This document shows positions 10,433 to 21,873 of a stretch of 64,000 bases of DNA, one piece after another; positions within the stretch are counted from its first letter, which is position 1, and each line of letters starts with the position of its first letter. The notes under the pieces were generated by a model, which worked only from the letters and a program-made list of their open reading frames with translations, was not told the DNA's origin and did not search any database. The DNA is from Alloascoidea africana (lineage: Eukaryota > Ascomycota > Alloascoideomycetes > Alloascoideales > Alloascoideaceae): NCBI GenBank assembly GCA_030581615.1, contig JAKTTT010000008.1, positions 62,001 to 126,000 on the forward strand, given 5' to 3'. The position numbers and the translations under genes were made by a program.

Positions 10433-12682
10433 ATGGCGCCCACTGTTTACCCCATCACCGATATCGTGCTCCCTCAGTATCCCGAGCCCATCAGCACGAA
10501 CTACGAAACAGGCGTCCCGATAGCGCTGGATCTTGGTATGGAAAGAAGAGCTAGTTGCCGTTTGCAAGTACAGGCTCTAACATGAAATATAGGAACCTAT
10601 GAAACTCGGATAGGTTTGGCAGGCTCAGCAAGTCCGTCTCATGTTTTTCCCTCCATAATCTCCCGATACCGGGACCGAAAGATAAATCGAACGTTTACGC
10701 TTGTGGGGAACGACGCGAACCTCGACTCTACGGTCCGACAGGCTGCAAAAAGTCTGTATGATGGCCCTCTCGTGGCAAGCTGGGATCTCATGGAGAAACT
10801 GCTCGACTATAGTTTTTCCCGCCTCGGCGTCAACAGCTCTGGCATGGTGGACAATCCAATTGTGCTCACGGAACTATTTGGATGTCCAAACGCGCAACGC
10901 AGAAACATGTATCAACTGCTGTTTGAAGGGTACAATGCTCCAAAAGTAGCATTCGGAATAGACGGCCTTTTCTCATACCGACAGAATGGAGGAAGCACTG
11001 GACTGGTGATTTCTACGGGCCACGAGGCAACTCACGTTATCCCCGTGGTCAACGGTCGAGGCATCCTTTCCGAGTCGAAAAGGATCAATTGGGGTGGAAA
11101 AGTTTCTACAGAGTATCTGATGAGCCTTCTTTCCCTGAAATATCCCTTTTTCCCATCAAAGCTGACCCACAGCCAAGCAAACCTTCTTGTTCACAAGTGC
11201 TGCTACGTGTCCGAGAACTATTCCGAAGAACTGGAAAATTTCCTAGACTTGGATACGCTGGAAAGGAAAGAAATAGTGATCGAGGCACCTTTTACAGAAG
11301 TTGTACAACAACAAAAATCCGAGGAAGAGTTGGCAAGGCAGGCTGAACGACGAAAGGAAAGTGGGCGAAGGCTTCAAGAACAGGCAATTAAAGCGCGTCT
11401 TGAGAAGCTCGTGAAAAAGGAGCAGGAATTGGAGTACTACAGACAAGTCCAGGAGAAAATCCAAGCGGTCACAAAGAAAGAGGCTAGACTTATAATAGAA
11501 GCAGAGGGCTTCACCGATGATAACGACATGCAAAGGTATATCGCATCACTTGAAAAATCAATCAAAAGAGCACGCAAGGAGGATGTTGGAGGAGACGATA
11601 ATGACGAACCCCAGGTTTTCCCCTTTCTGGAAATCCCAGACGATCAACTAAGCGAGGACCAGTTGAAGGAGAAACGAAAGCAAAGACTGATGAAGGCAAA
11701 TTACGATGCCCGACAACGTGCAAAGGAAGAGAAGGAGAAGGAGTCCAAACGTTTGGAGGAAGAGGCTGAAAAGGACCGTCTTTGGCGAGAATCCGACCTT
11801 GATGGCTGGGTCACAGACAGACGTGGGAAGCTGGCGGAGTATTTGAAGAAAGAGAAGGAAAGGAAACGGCTAAAGCAGGAACTGAACAATCGAAAGTCTC
11901 ACGCTGCACAGCTCCGTATGAAGTCAATTGCTACGCTTGCTGCAGATACAACGGCATCTGGCTCCAAGAGCAAGAGAAAACGAGGGGCAACAATAGATAA
12001 CGACCCAGACGACACGTTTGGGGCAAACGACGAAGATTGGCTCATTTACAGAGACATTGCGAATGTGAACAACTCAGAGGAAGAAGAAGAAGAAAAACTG
12101 GCCGTTGCAAAGCTCGAGAAGGAGTTACTCGAGTTTGACCCCAATTTTACCCTTGAAGACACGAGAGATGCTCAGTATGACTGGCGGAAGAGCATCATAC
12201 ACCGGTTCCTACGTGGGCCTCGTGAGTTCAATGCGGAAAATGCGAATGAACAACACCAAATGCACCTGAATATTGAGCGGATCCGTATTCCTGAGGTTTT
12301 ATTCCAACCCTCGATTGCAGGAGTTGACCAGGCCGGCATTCTAGAACTGTCCCAAAATATTCTGCTTCGCAAGCCTCAGGAGCCGCTAGTTCCTGGTTTC
12401 CAAGACAGTGTGGATCTCGCAAAGGATATCTTTATAACTGGAGGTCAGGCAAATTTCAAAGGATTTGAAGAGAGACTGTACAATGATTTTAGAAGTATTT
12501 TGCCAGTCGGACTACCTTTAAGAATTCGAAAGGCACACGATGTGTCGTTGGACACTTGGCGGGGGATGGCTTCTTGGGCACAATCGCCAGATTCCCAGAG
12601 CAGCTTTATCACAAGGCAAGAGTATTACGAAATGGGTCCGGATTACATCAAGGAGCATCATCTTGGAAACAAGAGGCCGTGA
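10433..12682 (+). CDS. ARP5: Actin-related protein Arp5 of the INO80 complex, two exons
   Basis: A nuclear actin-related protein of the INO80 chromatin remodeller. Exon 1 is 10433-10535 and exon 2 is 10593-12682, giving 730 residues. The 57-nt intron starts GTATGG, contains CTCTAAC and ends ATAG. The join creates the first actin phosphate loop, IALDLGTYETRIGLAGS. The actin fold continues with NPIVLTE, SYRQNGGSTGLVISTGHEATHV and FITGGQANFKGFEERL. Between the two halves is a long, charged, coiled-coil insertion (about residues 250-520) typical of Arp5 and involved in Ies6 binding. Length is close to S. cerevisiae Arp5 (755). The 3' end converges on FAR11 with 62 bp between stop codons. Confidence 0.93.
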
Positions 12683-12744
12683 TTATCTATATGTCGTTTC
12701 TGTGAATCTTTTTAATGTATTATATACTACGTAATTAGAACCGT

Positions 12745-15700
12745 TCATCCCATGAGCGTTTCGAATTCCTGTGGAAACAAATCCACTTGTTTCCTTTTGT
12801 ATCCTAACGACTCCATCTCAACGGGGAATCTCCGACAGTTGTAAAACTGAACCAGAGCGCGCAGCGCCACTTCCTGAGGATACGCATCCTCTAACTCCCC
12901 ATTAATGTCATTGCCAACAAGCCAATCGTCCCTTAGTCCAAGCTTGCAGTTCAAATAAACTGCAGATATTAAATCCATATTGTTTGCCTTCCATTTCCTA
13001 CCGCTAAATGGTACCAACTCTTTGACGATGGGCAGCGCGGAGTCCCACAAGTCCATCTGGTAAACGCTCAACAACTTTTTAAAAGTGTCTGATGGTTTCA
13101 GCTCTGCCAAAAAAATTATCCTTTGTGTCTTTCGCTTTAGACATTTCTTCATAGTCTTTAAAAGGTTTATTGAGCTAAACATGTATCGCCATGAAAAGTC
13201 ATCAATCGAGTCGAATTTTGTAGCATCAAAATCCAGAAAGTTTTGGTTACGACGGTTATTATTGCTATCCTGCTGCTGTTGAATTTCCGGTGGGAGAGGG
13301 CTATGTGGGTCTTTGGAAAGCGTTCGGCAAACACTGAAAAAGCCTAGACTGGGCACGTCCAGGACTTGTAAAGTACTATTTAGCACTGAATGCTGACCAA
13401 AGTACCTGAGGACCAACAGGAAATATCTACAATCAAACAGTAATGAGGCAAAGTATTCGAATTTCAGAATGTGTGAAAGTTTGAACCAACGGGAGAGTTG
13501 GTACAAAATTGCAGACACTGTTTTCAGCGTAGTCTCTTTCGCCCTCAGCACATCGATCTTGTGGAGGTCAAAATTTGGGCTTGAAGGTCTGTTTGAAATC
13601 GAAGGTTGTAGAGAATCTTGGCCACCATCGTTATTGAAAGCATTGGAGGGAGCAGATGTTGAAGAGGTGCCAGCGATGCTCGCAATTATGACTTTTAGCA
13701 GCACGACTACCAACGAGTTCATGGAAGGTAAAGCACCTCTGTAAAGCTTATCCACCCTTAAAAGAGCCTTGCGTTCACTGTCGTATTCTCTTCTCATACG
13801 CGGCGAAGGTATTTGCAACTTCTCTATGAATATATCCCGCTCATTCTTGATCTCTGGGATCCAGCCGCGTTCTTGCTTCATGAATTTATCCCTTTCATCC
13901 CAAAGTTGTACAGTGGCCAGATTAGTTCGCACTCTTGAAGAAAAAAGTTCGCCGGCCTCTTTAATGCTATAGGGGACATCTGTATCAGAAGGGAAGATTA
14001 ATGGCAAGCTGGGATTTGTCTGGAAATTGGCCCTTTTTGCCTTTTGACCAGGAACTGGCGGAGGTGTCTCTGGTGGAGACGGTGCAGGTGTTGCAATGTG
14101 AATATTAGGTCCTGGTAGTTGAGTAGATGCGGTTACTGTGCTAGTGGGTCTGGGCACCTGAATAAAATGAGATATGCTCTGGGAGTTTTCAAACCATTCA
14201 GGAACCTGGGACATGGGTGGAACATAGGCAGGATATCTGGCTGTTATATCTTGCCTAAATGCATGGTAATCTAAGGGTGAAGCGGTTATAACGTCTTCTT
14301 TTTCCTCTCTTTTAATTCGGTGAATCCTTCTGAGATACTCTTTAGCCCTTTTGTATTTGTCATATCCTCCAAGCTGGCAAAGGATCAGCTTCCAGAAAAC
14401 TGCGACTGCGTTTCGCAGAGGAACATCAGTAGCCTTTATCCAGCGCAGTCTTCCAATGTACTGAGCAAAGAAAGTGATTATCATCGGATCTAACTCGCTA
14501 AGCTCATCGATGAAATCTTCGTTTTCTCCTAAAGTGTTTAGCAAAAAGTATAAAATCGTTAATGCATAAAATAGACTCTTTGATTGGGCTTCGCTTTTGC
14601 TTGTAGTCGAGCTGAGGTTCCTAGATGATTTGGCATTAGAACAGCCAAGATAAAATAATAGTTAAAAGTGAGACTTACAGAGTATCATTGCAAGTGGATC
14701 GGATATATTCGTATAATGAAGTCAATATTGACGCTTCCCATAGCTGTGTACAGTTTTTGTGTATTTTATCGATTTGATCTTCAGTCGATGTTGTTTCGCC
14801 GTAGCACCCTATGCTTGAGTTAGTCTTTTTCAGCTCCCAAACAGAGGGGAAAAAACTAGTTACCTGCGGCGATGTAGAAAAGCCTTTGTAATGCTGAAAG
14901 TTGGGCAGAGATATTTTTTCCCGTCTCCAAATCATTAATCAAGATTAGGATGAAAGTATGCTTTTCCTGGCTGGGTAAATTGTTCCAAGCTGGTTCAGAG
15001 TTAGTAAGGACATGAGAGGTAGCAGCTTCGGCCAACACATACAATTTCCGTGTTTTGTAGTGAACTCAGATTTGACGAGCTCGAATATTTTATTATCCTC
15101 ATACACAAACCAGTCCTCAATCTCTTTTGTAAATGTGTTCGAGTCCGTAAACTCAAAGTTTATCTTGGGTATCGACTTGAAGTTATTCTTTGCCAGCTGA
15201 TTTGCCTTGTCATTCAGAGATTGTTGAAAATCGTCTATCGATCGATCCAGCTCAGGGTGGCCATTCATGTTAAAGCGCCCGTTCGATTCCATGTCTGCGC
15301 TGTTATCCGATGCACCAGATCCTGTGTCAAAGACAGGCACAGAAGAAAAAGGGTGAGGCGGTGGTGGTGGAGGAGGAGGAGGGAGCGAATCAAGACATGC
15401 TCCCCCTACTCCTATTGCCGTTCTGGTTTCTCTATCTCTTTCTCTTTCTCCCTCACCTTCTCCTACTGCTGCTACGGCTCCTGGGGGTGCCAGTTCGAAC
15501 CCTCCACTACCAACAGGCACGTCTAGTCGATCCACTGTAGGGGTTGATGGGAGATAGCCCTCGCTTCCAGAGGCGTCCGCATCACCTAGAGTATCGCCCA
15601 GGCGCTTTCTCAAGATCGAGCCATCTATTCCTAGAGTCAGGCTTTCGTCCATCGCATGATCAACATCTAGAGGCGGCGGCGGCGGCGGCGGTGGTGGTGG

Positions 15701-15859
15701 TGGAGGTGGGTGAGAATGGAGATGTGGGCTTCCTCGCGTGCTGGACAGGCTGGGATGCTGGCGATATGTAGACGGCGGGCCCTCCAGCACAGGGCTCATG
15801 GGCCGCCGCGGGGGCACGCCGGTGTCAACCAGGTCGCTGATCGCTCTGTCTTCGTCCAT
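12745..15859 (-). CDS. FAR11: STRIPAK-complex protein Far11 (STRIP family), four exons
   Basis: A large scaffold of the Far/STRIPAK complex, which acts in pheromone arrest and TORC2 antagonism at the ER. I place exons at 15043-15859, 14864-14989, 14679-14808 and 12745-14620, giving 982 residues against 953 in S. cerevisiae. The introns are 53, 55 and 58 nt and run from GTATGT, GTAACT and GTAAGT to AG acceptors. The first two carry ACTAAC and the third carries CTAAT. All three junctions preserve frame and build the N1221 domain, including IEDWFVYEDNK, SWNNLPSQEKHTFILIL, FYIAAGCYGE and SLFYALTILYFLLNTLGEN. The C-terminal DUF3402-like half follows. The N-terminus is proline-rich, with two long polyproline runs. 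LSM12 starts divergently 209 bp away. Confidence 0.85.
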
Positions 15860-16068
15860 CTGGGCTTCCCGTGGCAGAAACGGCGGTGCGGTCTAGAGAG
15901 CTTCTGCCTTCTGGTGGAGCTGGCCTTGAAGCTCTGGAGGAGTGCCATTTCCGGGTAACTGGTGTGTGTGTTGCAACTGGACTCGCTGTTTCTGCTGCGA
16001 GAAACCCACGTCGGTTCGCGAGCACCCATACCAGTTCGTCAGAGATCGTCAGAGATCGTTAGGGAGCG

Positions 16069-16734
16069 ATGGCCACCTTGGAGAATATCGTTGGGCTGAG
16101 GGTGCGACTTACTACTATCTTGGATAACGACATCGCGGGGAGGGTCCATGCCTATTGTCCAACAACCAGCACAATCGCCCTGGTGGAAGACACCCCCAGC
16201 AACAGCGAGAACAAGACCGCAAAGAACAATGCAAAGGGGGAGAACTTCCGGATTGTGAAAACGTCCTTTTTGAGAAGCATCAACGTGCTTGACAAAAAGG
16301 GTTATATCAAGAGTATCAAAGAGGCCGATTCCTCGTCTGGAGCCGGCTCTGGCTCTGGCTCTGGCTCTGGGGACGCAAAAGAGCAAAATGCAAATCCCTT
16401 TTCAAATGCTGCTCCTTCGATTTCTCCGGTATCCTTGGCTCAAGTAGCAAAGCGCGAATCTAATACTGTCAAGTCTCTCACTTTGGCAAAACAGACGAGA
16501 GGCGTTGGCGTGAGCTCCGAGGCCCAGGAAATATTCGATACCATTTTCAAGACAATACCACACACAAGGTGGGCAGACAAGGCAATAATAGTGCTGGACG
16601 AGGTTCGGATCGATCCTCCCTACACGGTGGCCGCGTGCAAGGCCAAGAATCCTGATTCACAAGCACTGAACCTGGTGAAGAAGATTGTTGATGGAGCACG
16701 GCGAAAGATGGAGGTGGATATAAAAGGAGGCTAG
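16069..16734 (+). CDS. LSM12: Lsm12-family RNA-binding protein
   Basis: A 221-residue protein with an N-terminal LSm fold (ENIVGLRVRLTTILDNDIAGRVHAYCPTTST, described here by its ends) and a C-terminal anticodon-binding-like AD domain starting near GVSSEAQEIFDTIFKTIPHTRW. Lsm12 associates with Pbp1 (ataxin-2) and ribosomes in stress-granule biology. The domain order and the RWADKAIIVLDEVRIDPPY segment are typical. A Gly-Ser repeat (GSGSGSGSG) made of a GGCTCT hexamer separates the domains. It is slightly longer than S. cerevisiae Lsm12 (187). No intron is needed. Confidence 0.88.
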   Translation: MATLENIVGLRVRLTTILDNDIAGRVHAYCPTTSTIALVEDTPSNSENKTAKNNAKGENFRIVKTSFLRSINVLDKKGYIKSIKEADSSSGAGSGSGSGSGDAKEQNANPFSNAAPSISPVSLAQVAKRESNTVKSLTLAKQTRGVGVSSEAQEIFDTIFKTIPHTRWADKAIIVLDEVRIDPPYTVAACKAKNPDSQALNLVKKIVDGARRKMEVDIKGG

Positions 16735-17133
16735 GCCAAGGAGGAATGTGTATTATTGCCACATGCCATTAGCTGTCAATGTACGTAAACAAAATGAAAT
16801 GAAATGGTCCTGCTCTAAAAGGCAGATATTGTTGAGTAACATAGCTCTTTCACACATTGCGCGTCTTTTGGGGAGGAAGATGGCTTATTAGTAGGAAAAA
16901 GGCTATAGGAGTAGCATGTATTTGCAATTTACTATCCCCATAGCCAGGCTACCGACTTCAGAATATAATACACTGTGATTTTCACAATCATTTCCCCAGT
17001 TCATCAAGAGTTTATAGTTAGCTAGTCTGGTGTTATGTGTACATTTGAGAACAGTGCGTGTAATACTCATACCCCGGTGGTTGACTTTTCAGAATTTGAT
17101 CAAGGCCCATACTCAAGCAACTAAACAGAAAAA
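16735..17133. other. Intergenic, LSM12 to TOM22
   Basis: About 400 bp between two same-strand genes. It is AT-rich with no reading frame or RNA gene that I recognise. It presumably carries the LSM12 3' end and the TOM22 promoter. Confidence 0.5.
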
Positions 17134-17688
17134 ATGGTCAAGTTAACGCAAATCGACGACGAGAAAGAGGCTCAAATCATTGAAGAATCCCAGGAACAGG
17201 AACAGGAATCCAAGACCTCTACAGATGCCACCCCAGCTTCGGCAACCGGGGCCACAAACGACGATGACTTTTCAGACACCGACTCTGAGTTTTCGGACGA
17301 GGATGACGATGAATACGACATTGAGAACGAGACCATTGTCGACAGATTACTTGCGTTGAAAGATATCATCCCCCCTCAGACTAGAGCCTCTTTATCCAAG
17401 GCTTTCTCAGGCGTGAGCTCGTTTGCGAGTTCTGGACTGACCAGCACAGGAAACCTCCTGTGGATGATTACCACCACTTCTTTGCTACTTGGAGTTCCTC
17501 TGTCTCTGTCCATCTTGAGCGAGCAACAGTTGATAGAAATGGAGAAAGAGATGAAGATGAATCAGTCTGCGAATGAGGTACGAATCAGTTTTACTATGCA
17601 TAGCCCGTTTTCAATTACTAACATTTGTGTTTAGGTTCTTGCCCCTGGATCTGATGATGCTTTCCAAAAGCCTGCTGGCTCAGCTTAA
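17134..17688 (+). CDS. TOM22: Mitochondrial import receptor subunit Tom22, two exons
   Basis: The central receptor of the outer-membrane TOM translocase, which docks Tom20/Tom70 and organises Tom40. Exon 1 is 17134-17577 and exon 2 is 17635-17688, giving 165 residues. The cytosolic N-terminus is strongly acidic (DTDSEFSDEDDDEYD). It is followed by ETIVDRLLALKDIIPP and a single membrane helix ending LLLGVPLSLSILSEQQLIEMEKE, which matches S. cerevisiae Tom22 closely. The 57-nt intron begins GTACGA, has TTACTAAC and ends TTTAG. It lies very near the 3' end, so exon 2 encodes only the last 17 residues, VLAPGSDDAFQKPAGSA. Confidence 0.93.
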
Positions 17689-17941
17689 GCAAAATCAAAA
17701 GCCCAAACTTGTTGCAATAAGTCATGTTGCTGTCATTTATAGATGGTCGTTGGCGAATTTGTAGATATCGTGTGCCACATCTGAACATTTGAGAGAACAG
17801 TCATGCTATGATTATTATTGGTATTAGTATTAGTATTACTATATATGGGAACAAGATTTTTTTCTCATCTATTAGGTATTCATCTACATTGTGGTGTATC
17901 ATGCGAAAAGAAAACAGGTTTTTGAGCACGGCCCTCTATCG

Positions 17942-19561
17942 TTAGGCCCGCTTGTGTTTGATTGAAAGACACCATATGTCCAAGTACGTGGTTATTTCAA
18001 CGATAACCTCCATTATGAAAGATCCATAGACGCCGATGCAAATGCCGAGACCGCTCCAAACAGTGATTGTCACGATGAGGGCATCGTCCGTGAATCCGAG
18101 CGGTCCGAAGAACAGGTAAACTCCCAGCATTTGCAAATATGGCAAAAACATGAGAATATTGTAGAACGGGAACACCTGGTTTGTAAGGTGTGCAGTGATG
18201 ATTCTGCCCACGGTGAACGCCAGAGTGGTTCCTATCTGGAGAACAAACGCGATAGCATTGTCATAAACCGCTCCAGGAGCAATATAAGAAAACAGGAAAA
18301 CTCCAATATAGTAGATGAAAAAGGGTGCGATTCCCTTTAGGGCCGGCGTGGCCAGATCATATCTCTTTCTATAATGCTTCACCACGTTGTTCGAGGCGGA
18401 TAAAATATTGAAAACCAGGCCGATCGCACCAACGGCAAATGAAACATGGATCAGAGTGATTTGTTTCGCGAGTCCTTCATCTGATTTAGATACCTCTTCG
18501 ATGGAAGCGTCCGTACCGTGCAAAATATCCAAAATCGGCGTGCTCCATATCTTCGTTCCAAATATCCCGGTGATTATATAGCACCACATGAGGGTCAGGA
18601 TCCCTTCTACGGGTCCAGAGATCTGCGATAAGAAAAGCACGCCCGTGTGATACTCTTCCCAGGTGCTCATGTAAAAGTAGCATTGCGCTGGTTTCGTTAG
18701 AACAGTTTAATCCCCATTAGCGCACACACAAGGTCCTCGAAAACTCACTTGCAAACTGGCAAAACACAAACATGTAGCTATATCCCAGGCCCAAACTGGA
18801 CGCAAAAGTGATTGTGCCAAGAGTCGTGTTTACAGCATCCACACCTTCCGTTCGGTCTGTGTTAGTAGATATTTTCACATTCTCTCACAGGCATCCCACC
18901 ACCACTTACAGTGATCAAACAGCTCTCCTAGAGGACTGCTCTGGCGTGTCCGTCTCCTATACCCTCAAAATGTGAGTTCTCAGGTCTCAAACTAGTAGTG
19001 ATGATCCATAACGTACGCGTGGATCCCATCGCAACCATCAAATGTCTGGTAAAGAAAAATACCAATGGCGTAGCTGAAATATGTCCACGGAGGAGACGGT
19101 TTCGACAACGTGGGATCATAGTATATGACAGTGGCTATATTCACGAGAATAAATCCCAGACCCATCAAAGTGACCTGTTTTTCGATATTAGTCAAAGGGC
19201 TCGATCCATAGGGGCCTTGTTATGAGGCATACCATATTAGGTCTGCCATATTGTTAGGATACGCTTGTTCACACCAACAGAGTCCTTTATTCTTACTTAC
19301 GCTAACCATGTTGGAAATATCAGGACGAACTTCTCCCAGAATGGCTTCAAAACGTGTTTCTGAATCAAAGAGTGGTCTTCACTTGCATACCTAATGGTCA
19401 GTTCATTAAACGTTAGTACTATTTCTCCAATCATGTGCGTTTTAGAACGGTCACCAAATTTCTCAGCAGCGAAAGAACTCAAAAAGTTCCTAGGCTGTTT
19501 TTCACACCTACTTGTACTCCTTCAGGTTCGGTAGAGAAGAAAAAGGAATATAAATGCCCAT
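17942..19561 (-). CDS. EPT1: Choline/ethanolamine phosphotransferase (Cpt1/Ept1 family), seven exons
   Basis: An ER membrane enzyme of the Kennedy pathway that joins CDP-choline or CDP-ethanolamine to diacylglycerol. I place exons at 19512-19561, 19301-19390, 19233-19242, 19017-19174, 18910-18956, 18749-18844 and 17942-18687, giving 398 residues (Cpt1 393, Ept1 391). Introns are 121, 58, 58, 60, 65 and 61 nt. The spliced product reads WLAPNMVTLMGLGF, then the full CDP-alcohol motif DGxxARx8Gx3Dx3D as DGIHAR, PLGELFDHCVD, NTT. That motif is cut by two introns. The third exon is only 10 nt. Several membrane helices follow, ending TTYLDIWCLSIKHKRA as in the yeast enzymes. Whether it prefers choline or ethanolamine cannot be read from sequence. 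Confidence 0.9.
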
Positions 19562-19791
19562 AGCTCAAGGATTTTTAGACAGTGTAGAGGGAAGACGTGG
19601 AAATACAGAAGCCGCAAAACAGAGAATGATGGATGGAAGGAATTTTATGTGTGGAGACCCACCGGAATAAACGGGCTCTGTTTCAGCGATGACCGCCACT
19701 AGTCGGTGATGGGAGTGACAGGAATGAGGCAAAATTATTTCGACTTTCCTGGCACGGCTATCCTGAGGAGCGGTCACAAAAATCTGCCTCG

Positions 19792-20040
19792 ATGAAGATG
19801 GTTTTGGAGAAGTGTTCATGGATTGGCCGACGCATCAATACGAGCGCTGTACTGGCGCTTGCACTGAGGACAAACTTTCACGCCGTGTCGCTTCAAGGAA
19901 AAGCTGTGCGCGCTACTGTCTTGTCTACAGACCCTACGGACCCTACGGACCCTACAGCTAGCCGTTCACTATGGGAAAAATTCATTGCTTGCATTGAAAG
20001 CTTGGGCATGGTCCGTGCAGCTTCAGAACTAATCTCTTGA
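19792..20040 (+). CDS. Small hypothetical protein, possible mitochondrial presequence
   Basis: An 82-residue frame that I do not recognise. The N-terminal 35 residues are basic with few acids (KCSWIGRRINTSAVLALALR), as in a mitochondrial presequence. A DPT repeat made of a 9-bp unit follows, then an amphipathic segment SLWEKFIACIESLGMVRAASEL. It ends 12 nt inside the 3' end of the convergent NDT80-like gene. A shorter start at 19798 is possible. There is no homology support, so it may not be translated. The opposite strand also has an 84-codon frame (19565-19819) with less convincing composition. Confidence 0.35.
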   Translation: MKMVLEKCSWIGRRINTSAVLALALRTNFHAVSLQGKAVRATVLSTDPTDPTDPTASRSLWEKFIACIESLGMVRAASELIS

Positions 20041-21873
20041 GGACAGGAATAAACAGTGCGTAGCCGCCATCTCGTCGGGATCTGATCGGAAAAAAGGTTT
20101 GCTACTTCCAAAAGATACATCGGGAAATAGTCCCTCCGATGGCTTGCTCGCCGCTATCCCCATGCTCTTTTGGTTCATTCGCTCTGGCGAAATGGGTTGA
20201 AGTCTATCGCTGGACATCCGGTACTTCACAGCATCTTCCCACTTAATATTTGGCGTCTCATTTGGCCCCAAGTAGTCCAGGTTAGTGAGAATCTCAATAG
20301 GTCTCAAGGCCTTCTTTGGTATGTCCGACATGAGTCTGAAAAACGATGGACTCGACCCAATGTTTTCCATCGTTGATTCTTCTGTGTATTCAGGATCTAG
20401 AGTAACAATTGGGTTTGAATGTTCTTGTTTGCGATGGAGTATCTGTTCTTGGGGCAGGGCGGTGGACCCCGTGTTAGATTCTATGTCGGAGGTTGAGTCT
20501 GAGTCTTGTTCGTCTTCTGTTAAAATGCCATTGCAGGTGTCTAACAACTTATGGTCTTCAAATTGGCTTTGTGAAAGCTTATTGTCTTGGCGTTTCTCCT
20601 TCCGAACTGTGTCTCCTCTCTTAGGAGATGTAGAAGCTTGTGTAATTGCTAGAGGGAGGCTTAAGTCTTTTTTACTCGCCTCAGCGTTGGCTGAATAGAT
20701 GTTTTTCCTTGTCCTTGCCTTGCATTCCTCTTTTCTATTTGTTTTTGACAGGTTGTTGGGATCTTGATTTTCGGCCCTATTCTCCTGTTTTTTTCTCTTT
20801 TGATTAGAAAGCTTTAGCACCACTGGAAGAGGGCAGTGAGTCTTTTCCATTTTCTCAACTTTGGCATCTTCACAAAATGTGTTTGAGGATGAATCACCTT
20901 TCTGCTCTTTGAACAGATCTTTTGGTTCACTATCCTCCCTGTTCATGGCCATGTCTTGCTCGTAATTCTCCTCCTCATAACTCGATGGCGATCTTCCTCT
21001 GATCAGCAAAGCAGGGCTTGTTGTACGAGCAATACAGTAGTAGTCTTTTTCCGAAGTATATGCAAGGAGCTCAACATACAATTTGACAAATCTGAATTGA
21101 GCACCAGTTTTTCGAAAACACCTAGAAGTGTTGAACTGAACCCGTTCATATCTCGCGACTTTTGCTACAGTTCCTTTTGGGTATCCTTTAAGAAATTCAT
21201 TTTTGTTCGTATTAGACCCATCAAGCCAGAACTCCTTGTTCAACTTTGCTATTTTGCTTGGATTTCTGGCGTTTGAAGCTTCAATTATTGTTTTGTGGTT
21301 GGGAAGCTTAGCCGGAACTACTGGATAAATAGGAGGACGGTATCTGGGACCTTTATCCCGTTTTGCAGTATGCTGAATGAGTTGAAAGTCGCTCCCATCA
21401 TCGATCGATTTTGCTGTCAGCGAAAGTGCAATGTATTGAACGTCTATCCCTACGGAATTTCCATTATTTTTAAGATACAAGGTAGATGTTGGCATCTCAT
21501 ATCCATCTCCTTCATTCAGCTCAAAGGAACAAACGACGGAAAAATAGTTTCGCTTGTATCCTATCCACTGTTTCCCTTCTTTTGTGATACCTCTGTCTAT
21601 CCGTGCATAAAGAATCGGTCTGACTATACCCTTGGAGTTGAACATTGACCTAAGCTGAGTGGTTTCGCTAAACTCGGGGCCAACTTTATACTGGGAACTA
21701 GATCTAGGCGCCAATCTCTTTTGTTTAGAGTAGTCCCCATGCTTTGTCTTTTTCCCGTTCAAATTGCCTCTTCCATAACTGCCATCGCTAAGACAATAAG
21801 ACTCTGATCTGGGTCTCTTTTCTGTGTGATGATGTTTTTGGGCACGACCGCCTGAAGCGCTGGACATGCCCAT
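20029..21873 (-). CDS. NDT80: Ndt80-family (PhoG-like DNA-binding) transcription factor
   Basis: A 614-residue protein with an Ndt80-type immunoglobulin-fold DNA-binding domain in about residues 55-300. Matching blocks are APRSSSQYKVGPEF, WIGYKRNYFSVV, LIQHTAKRDKGP, KVARYERVQF and LIRGRSPSSY. In S. cerevisiae Ndt80 drives exit from pachytene and middle meiotic genes by binding the MSE. In other yeasts, family members control drug response, biofilm or hyphal programmes, so the role here is open. The C-terminal half is Ser/Lys/Glu-rich and shows no domain I recognise. Length is like S. cerevisiae Ndt80 (627). The upstream region contains an MSE-like site (separate entry). Confidence 0.88.
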   Translation of the reverse strand: MGMSSASGGRAQKHHHTEKRPRSESYCLSDGSYGRGNLNGKKTKHGDYSKQKRLAPRSSSQYKVGPEFSETTQLRSMFNSKGIVRPILYARIDRGITKEGKQWIGYKRNYFSVVCSFELNEGDGYEMPTSTLYLKNNGNSVGIDVQYIALSLTAKSIDDGSDFQLIQHTAKRDKGPRYRPPIYPVVPAKLPNHKTIIEASNARNPSKIAKLNKEFWLDGSNTNKNEFLKGYPKGTVAKVARYERVQFNTSRCFRKTGAQFRFVKLYVELLAYTSEKDYYCIARTTSPALLIRGRSPSSYEEENYEQDMAMNREDSEPKDLFKEQKGDSSSNTFCEDAKVEKMEKTHCPLPVVLKLSNQKRKKQENRAENQDPNNLSKTNRKEECKARTRKNIYSANAEASKKDLSLPLAITQASTSPKRGDTVRKEKRQDNKLSQSQFEDHKLLDTCNGILTEDEQDSDSTSDIESNTGSTALPQEQILHRKQEHSNPIVTLDPEYTEESTMENIGSSPSFFRLMSDIPKKALRPIEILTNLDYLGPNETPNIKWEDAVKYRMSSDRLQPISPERMNQKSMGIAASKPSEGLFPDVSFGSSKPFFRSDPDEMAATHCLFLSSRD

